Origin: an uncultured Lachnospiraceae bacterium
GTDB lineage: Bacteria; Bacillota; Clostridia; Lachnospirales; Lachnospiraceae
DNA length: 24,957 nt
Direction: 5' to 3'
NCBI GenBank assembly: GCA_910579685.1
Contig: CAJTVN010000011.1
Coordinates: 1 to 24,957 of the forward strand
Position numbers and translations under genes: made by a program. Position 1 is the first letter of the stretch. The number at the start of each line of letters is the position of its first letter. Positions 8,060 to 15,618 of this stretch are shown piece after piece. The notes beneath the pieces are model-generated. The model made no database searches. It saw only the letters and a program-made list of their open reading frames with translations, and had not been told where the DNA came from.

Positions 8060-8824
8060 TTATAAAAATTTTAGATATAGAAAATGCAGGAGCAGCAGAT
8101 GCGCCGGATAAAAAATATAGAAAACATACTTCAGATTCCAGCCCTTTTTTCCGTTGTAAAAGGCGATCGGGATAAAAGCCAGAGGCGCCGTAATCTCCCA
8201 CAGAAAGGCCACGCAGCCCGCAATGATCTGCTCCACCCTGTTTCGCCGGAACAGATAGATAAGAGCCACCGCGATAATCCCGCGTGCGCCATAATCACAG
8301 TGAATCCCTTCCCCAAGGGCTGCCGCAGTGACAAAAATACAGACATACAAAATCCACCTGCGCACCGGGCCCAGGTCTTTTTTATCAATCACATCCCACA
8401 GGTACATCATCACGAAGGCGATGAGCAGAGTGAAAAAAACATTGTTGTAATCCCACTCGAAAAGCGTGCCGTGGAAGGCAAGATCAAATGGGATCTCGGA
8501 GATCAGGGCAAACAAAAAGAGACGCAGCATATACTTTTTCCGGTTTTTCGTCCTCTGAAATCCCTCCACCAGCAAAAAGCAGTAGATCGGAAACGCAATC
8601 CTCCCGACCACCCTTCTCATGATCTGGTAAGCAATATAGAGATAGCCGGGCGAACCCAAGGCCAGCAGCTCTCTCATATAATCCGGTGAGAGATTTCCCA
8701 CATCATAAATTCCGTTTTTGATAAGCAGCAATCCCAGCAAAACCGCCGCCCCATGGTCGAACACCATAGATACCATTGCCATCACTTTTAAAGCGCTTCC
8801 GTTTATTCCCCGTACCTTCTGCAT
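8060..8824 (-). CDS. TraX-family membrane protein
   Basis: 254 residues, mostly hydrophobic with about eight membrane helices. The N-terminus (NGSALKVMAMVSMVFDH) and the IAFPIYCFLLVEGFQRTKN segment are characteristic of the TraX family. In F plasmids TraX acetylates the N-terminus of pilin; chromosomal Firmicute members are common, with unknown substrates, and belong to the same broad acyltransferase-like membrane group. No pilin or conjugation genes are nearby, so this is not evidence for a mobile element. AAAGGAG precedes both a GTG (8827) and the adjacent ATG (8824); either could be used. A promoter is visible at 8852-8880. The gene is divergent from the ECF S-component gene. Confidence 0.87.
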   Translation of the reverse strand: MQKVRGINGSALKVMAMVSMVFDHGAAVLLGLLLIKNGIYDVGNLSPDYMRELLALGSPGYLYIAYQIMRRVVGRIAFPIYCFLLVEGFQRTKNRKKYMLRLFLFALISEIPFDLAFHGTLFEWDYNNVFFTLLIAFVMMYLWDVIDKKDLGPVRRWILYVCIFVTAAALGEGIHCDYGARGIIAVALIYLFRRNRVEQIIAGCVAFLWEITAPLAFIPIAFYNGKKGWNLKYVFYIFYPAHLLLLHFLYLKFL

Positions 8825-8851
8825 CACAATTCTCTCCTTTTTCCGCTTTTT

Positions 8852-8880
8852 ATCTTACACTAAAAGAGAAGTTTTTTCAA
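8852..8880 (-). promoter_or_regulatory. Sigma-A promoter for traX
   Basis: On the - strand, TTGAAA (8875-8880) and TAAGAT (8852-8857) are separated by exactly 17 bases. The predicted start near 8845 leaves a leader of about 20 bases containing the AAAGGAG ribosome binding site of traX. Confidence 0.6.
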
Positions 8881-8982
8881 CTGGCATGGTTAAAAAATCA
8901 TGATTTGGCACTTTCTATAATGCCACTTCTGTGTATACTGTTATTTAACAACAAAAAACAACTTGAAAGGTGTGATACAATT

Positions 8983-9561
8983 ATGAAAAATCAGACAGCT
9001 CAAAAAATAGCATTAACCGGTCTTATGGCCGCCCTCTCCTATGTGGTGTTCACGTTCCTTCAGATAAAGATACAGCTTCCCGGAGGCGACGCTACATCCA
9101 TCCACCTGGGAAATGCGGTCTGCGTCCTTGGTGCGCTTCTCCTCGGCGGCTTTTACGGCGGACTGGGCGGAGCGCTCGGAATGACCATCGGGGATCTGCT
9201 GGATCCCCAGTACATCATCTACGCACCCAAGACTTTCCTTTTAAAGCTCTGCATCGGCCTGATCACCGGTCTGATCGCCCACAGGCTCTTTCATGTAAGC
9301 CAGGAGACGGACAAAAAGCGAGTGCTTCTCATCACTCTCCTCGCCTCTGCGGCAGGACTTTTATTTAACGTGATCTTCGATCCCATGGTGGGCTATTTCT
9401 ATAAGCTTGCCATCCTCGGCAGGCCTGCGGCAGAGCTGGTACTGGCATGGAACGTTGCTTCCTCCTCCATCAACGCCGTGACCTCCACCATCGCAGCCAC
9501 CCTGATTTACCTGGCGTTGCGGCCCGCACTCAAGAAAACCGGACTGTTCTTTACGCTTTAA
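8983..9561 (+). CDS. ECF transporter S-component (vitamin-type)
   Basis: 192 residues with about six membrane helices. The pattern MKNQTAQKIALTGLMAAL at the start, then IHLGNAVCVLGALLLGGFYG and GMTIGDLLDP, is that of substrate-binding S-components of energy-coupling factor transporters (ECF_trnsprt / ECF-ribofla_trS group). Such proteins capture a vitamin or related micronutrient and dock onto a shared EcfA-EcfA'-EcfT module encoded elsewhere; no ATPase or EcfT gene is here. The substrate cannot be assigned, and no riboswitch was recognised in the 155-base divergent region. The ATG at 8983 is supported by GAAAGG about 12 bases upstream and by family alignment. It is the only + strand gene of the right-hand part and ends before a strong terminator. 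Confidence 0.87.
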   Translation: MKNQTAQKIALTGLMAALSYVVFTFLQIKIQLPGGDATSIHLGNAVCVLGALLLGGFYGGLGGALGMTIGDLLDPQYIIYAPKTFLLKLCIGLITGLIAHRLFHVSQETDKKRVLLITLLASAAGLLFNVIFDPMVGYFYKLAILGRPAAELVLAWNVASSSINAVTSTIAATLIYLALRPALKKTGLFFTL

Positions 9562-9572
9562 GAGAACTATGA

Positions 9573-9617
9573 AAAAGTTTCCACGCAGGCGCTTTCATTT
9601 CCTGCATGGAAACTTTT
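9573..9617. terminator. Bidirectional intrinsic terminator
   Basis: The 17-base arms at 9573-9589 and 9601-9617 are complementary except for one position, around an 11-base loop. The mismatch becomes a G-U wobble when read on the - strand. The + transcript ends in CTTTTCTT and the - transcript in a run of T after the stem (arm ending AAAAGTTTCC in reverse). It lies between the convergent S-component gene (+) and gtfB (-), so it should end both transcripts and marks the 3' end of the aSec operon. Confidence 0.85.
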
Positions 9618-9642
9618 CTTGAACTTTCGTTAATCCCTCAAA

Positions 9643-10995
9643 CTAAAGATTCAGATATTTCTCTGCGCTTTCCGCAAAAGCCGCATCCCTCTGCCTGCGC
9701 AAACGCTCGTCTAAAACCGCTTTCCCGCACACCGCCGCCTGTATATCCTCAATCATCCGAGTTACCTCCTTCGCCGGATAAATGGATTCCTCCGCCACAT
9801 AGTCTCTGTTGTGAACCGTCTCATGAAACGCAAAAATCAGATGGTTGTTCAAAAATGCCCTGCGCAGGGCGGATGCAATCTCCGCCTCATGGTTAATATC
9901 CAGGTAATAATCGCATTTTGCAAACAGCTCGTCCAAAACATCCTCCTTTGCTCCTGGATAGAGGCTTACATTGTCATAGTCCTCCATTCCCATAAGCTTC
10001 GAGGACATTTCCGTGAGCGCCGCAATGTGGAAGTGCATCTGCGGAAGCGCCCTCACCAGCTCCTCGCAATGTTCAATCTTATCGGAATTCGTGCAGATCA
10101 GCGCTTCGGCCTTATGCTCATTTTCCTTTTTAAACGGATAAATAAAGCCAAGCCTGTGCATCATATCCCGCCTTGCGCCGAGGGCGCGCAGCTTATCATA
10201 AGGCTGTTTTTTCTGCACCATGACCGTTGCCGTCCGGGCCGCCTGCCCGTTAAAAATCATCTGCATATTTCCCGGAATGTCCTTGTTCACACTTTCCTGC
10301 CAGAACAGGATGTCCCTCTTTGCGCCGGCGTTCAGTTTGTTCGATACGAAGAAGGGCGTTGACAGGGAATTGAAGAAAATCCGCTTCTGTTTGAATCCCG
10401 CCTTCACGAAAAAGTAGAGAACAAAGTCCGCCTTCGTATGAAAAATCCGGACTTCCTTATCTTCATTTAAAATGATATCGCCGGTCACAAAGTTCTCCAC
10501 GATCCTTTCCCTGCCATCCGGCGAGAAATAAGACCGGTTCACCCTTTTGCCTTTCTCGCTGAAAATTGTCCGGGCATAAATTGCGCCGTACCGGTTATAA
10601 TGGTCGCTGAAACGGACAACCCCTCTTTCATCATACCAGTCCACTACCTTCACCAGACGTTTGTGCCTGGGCTCCGCATAAAAAATCCGGCCTCTTTCCC
10701 TGTTCATGTCCTGTATTCTGCCGCCGTTGTTTTTCCCGCTGATTTCCCAGTAATCCGGCACCGTAATCTCATCAAAATATTTCGGTTTCGCACCGCCTCC
10801 ACAAGCCTTCTGAAAATCGCCGAGGAAAAATCCGTACACCGACATCACGTCCTGTGGCAGAAAGCCGTCGTCCTCAATCACCGCTGCCGGAAGGTTAAAT
10901 CCCGCAAGCCGGAAAGATGTATGCAGGCTCTGGCTGTCCTGCCCGTAATGATCAAAGAGTAAAATCGCATCGCTTACTTTAGCAGTTCCTTCCAT
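9643..10995 (-). CDS. gtfB: Accessory Sec glycosylation chaperone GtfB
   Basis: 450 residues, the normal size. The opening ILLFDHYGQDSQSLHTSF, then LAGFNLPAAVIEDDGFLP, is the GtfB hallmark. Known role: GtfB has the GtfA-like fold but no catalytic activity; it pairs with GtfA in the cytoplasm, holds the serine-rich acceptor and lets the complex add GlcNAc from UDP-GlcNAc to Ser/Thr. Consistent with this, no EX7E retaining-GT motif was seen. The ATG at 10995 lies 22 bases inside the gtfA 3' end and has AAAGGAGG about 9 bases upstream, so translation of the pair is coupled. It is the last gene of the locus before the terminator at 9573-9617. In streptococci asp4/asp5 follow; here nothing does. 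Confidence 0.93.
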   Translation of the reverse strand: MEGTAKVSDAILLFDHYGQDSQSLHTSFRLAGFNLPAAVIEDDGFLPQDVMSVYGFFLGDFQKACGGGAKPKYFDEITVPDYWEISGKNNGGRIQDMNRERGRIFYAEPRHKRLVKVVDWYDERGVVRFSDHYNRYGAIYARTIFSEKGKRVNRSYFSPDGRERIVENFVTGDIILNEDKEVRIFHTKADFVLYFFVKAGFKQKRIFFNSLSTPFFVSNKLNAGAKRDILFWQESVNKDIPGNMQMIFNGQAARTATVMVQKKQPYDKLRALGARRDMMHRLGFIYPFKKENEHKAEALICTNSDKIEHCEELVRALPQMHFHIAALTEMSSKLMGMEDYDNVSLYPGAKEDVLDELFAKCDYYLDINHEAEIASALRRAFLNNHLIFAFHETVHNRDYVAEESIYPAKEVTRMIEDIQAAVCGKAVLDERLRRQRDAAFAESAEKYLNL

Positions 10996-12464
10996 TTCTT
11001 TTCCACCTCCTTTGTAAGATAAGCGCCGGCCTTCTCATAAGAATGCGCATGAAACGCCTCCAGATCCGCCTGCGTAAACAAACGGACAATGCATTCCGTC
11101 AGGGACGCAACCCGCTCCTTTTTTTCCATTTTGTCATATACCGGAATCAGATAACCATTCTTCCCGTCATCGATAAAATTGGGATTTCCGTAGCGCACGT
11201 CAAATCCGATGATGGGAAGCCCGGAGCCTGACGCCTCCATCAGGGTCAGGCCAAAGCCCTCGCTGGTTGAGCCGGAAAGATAAGCTTCATAATTTATGTA
11301 TATCCCGTCCATTTTCTGCTGTCCGCACAGACGAACGCAATCCCCGCAGTTCAGCTTTCTGATCTGTTCCCTTAATTTCGCTTCCTCCACTCCTTTTCCA
11401 TAGATATCCAGCGAAACGTCTGGAACGCTTTCTCTTGCTGCGGCAACCGCCTCTATCAGCCAGTCCACATGCTTTTCACTGGCAAGCCGGGATGCGGTAA
11501 TCAGGGAATGCCTTTTCCTGCCTTTCTCCGGCCTTTTCAGCTCCTTAAGGCTTCCCACCGGAATGGTCACGATTTTGGGTTTCGCCCCTTTGTACTTTTT
11601 AAACTGCTCCTTCAGCAGACCGTTCTGAACATCCGTGGATGCAATATAGAATTTGATATGCCTGTGCTGGGAAAAAGCGTACTCGTAGTAGTTGTTCCAG
11701 AGGATATGGTCTTCATCCGTGCCTGTCACGTTAAAATGATCCGCATGAATCACAACACCGATCCGGGCCGGATAAGCGTTCTTTAAAATCGCCTGTCCCG
11801 TTCCGGTGGTTCTGTCGATGATAACCGTATCCCGACGCGTAAGATTCAGCCGGGTTACCATATATCCTATCAGTTCTTCCTTTGAGCAGATCAGCCTGTC
11901 CGGGAACCGGTACGTGACCACGTCATTATCCGTGATTTCCTCATAAGCAACGGTTCCGTCCTCATTGAAAAAACGTCGCTGATATAAATGCGCTTTTTTG
12001 TCAAGGGGCCCGTAGTACTCGGAATAGATTCGACAATAGGTATAATAGTCCTTCCGGATCAGGCACCCGTTTGATACCATCTCCACCCTGTGAACGCAGT
12101 CCTTCGAACCGTTCACCAGATAGGCCACATAATAGATACCGGTACCTGGAAACACATATCTTACCTTACCGCTTTCTTTGGTACTGGTAAAATCCCTGCC
12201 TCCAAACGTTTCTTCCAGCTGCTCCAGCGTATAGGTGACGGGGGAGATCCGGCAGTCCGTGAAAAATGTATACAGCCATATGATCTCTGAATCCAGAAAG
12301 CCGATGTTTGCCGTCATGTGCTCAATATTGTCGCCCGGAAACATATTCGTAAAAATAAACTTAGCCTCCTGTCCGATACTTCGCAGAACCTCCGCCCTGT
12401 AGGCCTGCGCATATTCCACGCCGCTGCTGGCCCAGCCGATCCCTAAATTAAAATTGTAAACCAT
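10974..12464 (-). CDS. gtfA: Accessory Sec O-GlcNAc transferase GtfA
   Basis: 496 residues. GT4/GT-B enzyme that starts O-glycosylation of the serine-rich repeat protein by transferring GlcNAc from UDP-GlcNAc. Seen: the N-terminal signature YNFNLGIGWASSGVEYAQAYR, a beta-rich insert (about 90-190) used to bind GtfB and acceptor, VIHADHF (about 238-244), NNYYEY, the SRLASEKHVDWL nucleotide-binding segment (about 325-336) and the retaining-GT EX7E motif with E402 and E410 in EGFGLTLME. All key elements are intact. The start ATG has GAGAGGGG about 9 bases before it and follows the glycosyltransferase fusion gene by 47 bases; the stop lies inside gtfB. The acceptor is presumably the SRRP at the right edge, whose repeats are full of Ser. 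Confidence 0.95.
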   Translation of the reverse strand: MVYNFNLGIGWASSGVEYAQAYRAEVLRSIGQEAKFIFTNMFPGDNIEHMTANIGFLDSEIIWLYTFFTDCRISPVTYTLEQLEETFGGRDFTSTKESGKVRYVFPGTGIYYVAYLVNGSKDCVHRVEMVSNGCLIRKDYYTYCRIYSEYYGPLDKKAHLYQRRFFNEDGTVAYEEITDNDVVTYRFPDRLICSKEELIGYMVTRLNLTRRDTVIIDRTTGTGQAILKNAYPARIGVVIHADHFNVTGTDEDHILWNNYYEYAFSQHRHIKFYIASTDVQNGLLKEQFKKYKGAKPKIVTIPVGSLKELKRPEKGRKRHSLITASRLASEKHVDWLIEAVAAARESVPDVSLDIYGKGVEEAKLREQIRKLNCGDCVRLCGQQKMDGIYINYEAYLSGSTSEGFGLTLMEASGSGLPIIGFDVRYGNPNFIDDGKNGYLIPVYDKMEKKERVASLTECIVRLFTQADLEAFHAHSYEKAGAYLTKEVEKKWKELLK

Positions 12465-12511
12465 GTCTGTTTTCCCCTCTCTTTCACCGCAACAAGATTT
12501 ATCTTTCCCGG

Positions 12512-14548
12512 CTACATTTCCGCTATTTCTTTCGCTAATTTCACATATTCTTTATTTTTATATCTATCTGCAAATAGCGTCAGTTCTTTTTGTGCCAGAT
12601 CTTTCAGCATCTCCCGTCTCTTTGGATTTCCGTTTTCCAAATAAAACAAGATCGCCCGTTTATGATTCGCAGCTATCTCCTCATCCGATTTTCTCCCCCA
12701 TTTATTAAAAAGTGTACCGCTGCGTATACTTCTGTCATATTCATACAGCCCGTCATTAAGATAGCATATTCTGTCTGCAAAAGATAAAACATATGGCATC
12801 CATGCTTCATCATCATATATTATTAAAGGAAACAGGCGATTTTTCACAAGAGACGCACGATACAATTTATTCCAGACTACCGGGAACTGAAATGCATGGA
12901 CATAATACGCATCCATAAATTTGTCAATATCTACAGCCGCATTCTCCTCCAGAGGACATTGTGAAAATATCGATATCTCGTACTCGTTTTCTGTTAAATA
13001 ATATACAGAGGTCACTACGATATCACATCTGTTCTTTTTAGCCGAATGATACAATTTTGCTATCATATTCGGACGAATCATGTCATCATTATCCATAAAG
13101 CCTATGTATTTGCCGTTTGCCTGTAACAACCCTGCATTCCGTGCCGCCGGGGTACCGCTGTTTTCCTGATGCACTACTCTCACATTCGCATACGTCTCAT
13201 CATACCAGTCTAGAATATCCGGTGTTCTGTCCGTGCTACCGTCATCTACAATAATGATTTCCAAATCAGGAAATGACTGTGCCAATGCGCTGTCAATGCT
13301 TCTGACAATATAATCCTCCGCATTATAAGCCGGAATAATCAGACTGACCTCTGGTATTCCATACACACTTTTATCCAGATGCGTTAACCCGGATTCTGCA
13401 ATGATTAATTTTCCTTTCAGCGTTTCCACAAAAGCTTTTACAAGAAAACCGCTTTCCTTTGCATACCCTCTTATTAAAAAATAGTGCCGGTGTTCATTAT
13501 TCGTCTCCGCTATCAGTATCCCTGCGGTATCATATAGTTGAAAACCATCCGCCTTGCCCTGAAAATCCCATGATAAAACCAGGTTCCCCCCATAAGATTC
13601 TTTCAGTATGGTTGAAGAGAAAACAGCATTACCCAGCGTATAAACCTTTGCTGGAATAGAAAAACTGACCGTATCCTTTCTGTAAAATGCCTGCATTGCC
13701 TCAGCCAGGCACCTCTGCGTATAATAGCCCTTTCGCAAAGCGGGAGCAAAACGCTCCACACACTGAGCATACTCCAGATATTCCGCTTCCTCCAGAGCCT
13801 CAATCCTAGCGGCCGCTTCCTCCGGGGAATGTACAATCAGCCCCAGATGGTTTTCTTTTATTAACTCCTGGTTGGAAATCCCCGCCGGAACAGCAACGGG
13901 AATTCCAGCGGCAAGAAACTCTGCCAGGGAAAAGGAAACACCGTATTCCATATACTGGCGGTCATATGCATTCTTATACCAGACCAGACCAAATTTGCCC
14001 TTTGCGGTTTCAAAAAAATCCCGCTCCAATTTCTCAACATTTGCAAACACAAATTCTTTCCTGCCTGATGGAACTTCCGTCAAAGAGCAATCGCATGTAT
14101 AATCCCACATTTCCTGAATGACAAATTTCATGTCTTTTCGCATACGATTATCCAATAAGAACTGTCTCATAGCCAGTGACGGAACAATCATGATTTCCGC
14201 CTGATTGTATAAACGGATCATCTCCTGCAAACAGGAAAGCTCCAGATCCTGAAGAAAAATTGCGATTCTGCCGCCATATGCAATCAGATGACGGATCAGT
14301 TTTCTTTCAAACTGCAGACTGTTTCCGGTAGGGAACTGGCAAATTACCAAATCCCCCTTGTTGATACCCGCAATAATCCCATCCACTCTGGCCGATAAGC
14401 TCTCATCGCTTTCATCCCCCAGACTATAACGGTATATCCCCATTTCCTTTATACCTAACCGGTGTGCAATGTTAACTGACATTTGCTGCCTGTACCGTGC
14501 CGCATCCTTGCCAGGCAATCCATTGATTCGCGTCAGATATACACTCAT
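12512..14548 (-). CDS. Gtf3-like / beta-sandwich / GT2 glycosyltransferase fusion
   Basis: 678 residues in three parts. Residues 1-~295 resemble the two neighbouring Gtf3-like proteins (GI-x-RY, S-x-R-x-DGII, QFPT, QEMWDY, FGLVW, SLAEFLAAGIPV) but lack about 40 residues present in them between QEMWDY and FGLVW. Residues ~300-395 look like a beta-sandwich, perhaps fibronectin-III-like (LVLSWDFQGKADGFQLYD). Residues ~400-678 are a GT2 GT-A domain: VSLIIPAYN (401-409), VDDGST (434-439), metal-binding DND/D (486-489), and YDDEAW near 578-583 as probable catalytic base. The ATG at 14548 has AAGGAG 9 bases upstream; an ATG at 14575 has no SD. It probably extends the SRRP glycan. Base composition is visibly richer in A+T than in flanking genes. 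Confidence 0.85.
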   Translation of the reverse strand: MSVYLTRINGLPGKDAARYRQQMSVNIAHRLGIKEMGIYRYSLGDESDESLSARVDGIIAGINKGDLVICQFPTGNSLQFERKLIRHLIAYGGRIAIFLQDLELSCLQEMIRLYNQAEIMIVPSLAMRQFLLDNRMRKDMKFVIQEMWDYTCDCSLTEVPSGRKEFVFANVEKLERDFFETAKGKFGLVWYKNAYDRQYMEYGVSFSLAEFLAAGIPVAVPAGISNQELIKENHLGLIVHSPEEAAARIEALEEAEYLEYAQCVERFAPALRKGYYTQRCLAEAMQAFYRKDTVSFSIPAKVYTLGNAVFSSTILKESYGGNLVLSWDFQGKADGFQLYDTAGILIAETNNEHRHYFLIRGYAKESGFLVKAFVETLKGKLIIAESGLTHLDKSVYGIPEVSLIIPAYNAEDYIVRSIDSALAQSFPDLEIIIVDDGSTDRTPDILDWYDETYANVRVVHQENSGTPAARNAGLLQANGKYIGFMDNDDMIRPNMIAKLYHSAKKNRCDIVVTSVYYLTENEYEISIFSQCPLEENAAVDIDKFMDAYYVHAFQFPVVWNKLYRASLVKNRLFPLIIYDDEAWMPYVLSFADRICYLNDGLYEYDRSIRSGTLFNKWGRKSDEEIAANHKRAILFYLENGNPKRREMLKDLAQKELTLFADRYKNKEYVKLAKEIAEM

Positions 14549-14578
14549 GTACAATAACTCCTTTTCCCATGTCATTTT

Positions 14579-15601
14579 TCAGTCGTACAGCAATTGAAAG
14601 ACAGCATCTGTCAGGCACTTTCTGGTAAAATAACCATCCCGGATCAACTCGGAAAACACCGCCACATTCGCCGTCATATCGTTGTATTGCGCATCACTCA
14701 TATTCTCTATTTTGTTTACCGCCTCATCCAGAGAATCCACTGCCAGTCCCAGATTCTTCCGCACAACCGTATCCCTCTCCGCGATACAGTTGCTTACAAT
14801 TACCGGGATTCCCGCTGCCAGATAGGCGCTGAGCTTATAATTGGCATTCATCATCATGTATTCTTTCCAGTTGGAATCATTTGTCCACACAAGTCCGAAA
14901 CCGCCGCTTTTCCTCAGTGCTGTGAGCAGCGAAATATCATTCTTAAACCAGCCGAGAAAGCCAATCTTTTTTCCCTGCGCCCAGTCGCCCTTCTCTGCCG
15001 TCACCCTTAATTCAACCCCGCCATAATTCCAGTCTTTCACAAATTCAAATTTGGGAAGATCCGGATTTCCGGCAAAATTAATTACTTTTCGGAATGCAGG
15101 AATGACAGTCTGGTCGATCGCAACCGGAAAATCCCACATTTTCTGTATCACGGCCTTTTTGACAGACAGGCCCTCGGCATACAGGAAATCCAGCATCCTC
15201 TGCGACGGCAGTATAATCAAATCGGCCTGATTAAAAAATGCAATATGCTCTTTGAGGTGACAGCGATTGCTCTCAAACATCAGGGAAAGTATATCGTGGA
15301 CAAAAAAGATTTTCTTTAATCCTCTGTAGTGGCTTATCCGGTTAATCAGTCCTTTATCAAATCGGATATCGTTCCATGTGGGATATTGAAAAATCACAAT
15401 ATCCCCATGTCCTACGGGAGCGATAATTCCGTCCAGGCGTGTGGAAAGCATTTCCGGCGAATCCGAATTCACCTGATAACAATAGATTCCCAGCTCGTTA
15501 AAATTCAGTACTTCTCTCGCAAGATCCGCCGTCCGGTTCTGCGCTTTCAAGGCGGTGCTTACCGAGCTGTGTCCGTATATGTTCGTAATATGAACCTTCA
15601 A
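14579..15601 (-). CDS. Gtf3-like glycosyltransferase, copy 1
   Basis: 340 residues. GT-B enzyme of the Gtf3/Nss (GtfC) type, which in Streptococcus parasanguinis adds glucose to GlcNAc on the Fap1 adhesin. Seen: HITNIYG and ALKAQNR at the N-terminus, FQYPTWN, FVHDI, ADLIILPS, QKMWDFPV, NFAGNP, GFLGWF, GFGLVW and YLAAGIPVIV near the C-terminal nucleotide-sugar site. The start is a TTG at 15601, placed 5 bases after GGAGGAGGG; no ATG fits the family N-terminus, and the longer frame also begins with TTG (15622) without an SD. It begins 17 bases after its close paralogue and is followed 30 bases later by the fusion gene. The sugar donor is not readable from the sequence. Confidence 0.88.
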   Translation of the reverse strand: MKVHITNIYGHSSVSTALKAQNRTADLAREVLNFNELGIYCYQVNSDSPEMLSTRLDGIIAPVGHGDIVIFQYPTWNDIRFDKGLINRISHYRGLKKIFFVHDILSLMFESNRCHLKEHIAFFNQADLIILPSQRMLDFLYAEGLSVKKAVIQKMWDFPVAIDQTVIPAFRKVINFAGNPDLPKFEFVKDWNYGGVELRVTAEKGDWAQGKKIGFLGWFKNDISLLTALRKSGGFGLVWTNDSNWKEYMMMNANYKLSAYLAAGIPVIVSNCIAERDTVVRKNLGLAVDSLDEAVNKIENMSDAQYNDMTANVAVFSELIRDGYFTRKCLTDAVFQLLYD

Positions 15602-15605
15602 GTTT

Positions 15606-15614
15606 CCCTCCTCC
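15606..15614 (-). promoter_or_regulatory. Ribosome binding site for TTG start of gtf3-like copy 1
   Basis: GGAGGAGGG on the - strand ends 4-5 bases before the TTG at 15599-15601. It lies in the 17-base gap after the stop codon of the upstream paralogue. Confidence 0.55.
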
Positions 15615-15618
15615 TGCC

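Noticed and set aside
8060..8824. TraX as a sign of a conjugative element
   Set aside because: Chromosomal TraX-family genes are common in Firmicutes and no relaxase, coupling protein, pilin or att site is present.
8776..8982. N-terminal extension of the S-component to 8776
   Set aside because: The ATG at 8983 has an SD and matches family N-termini; the extension overlaps traX and its promoter.
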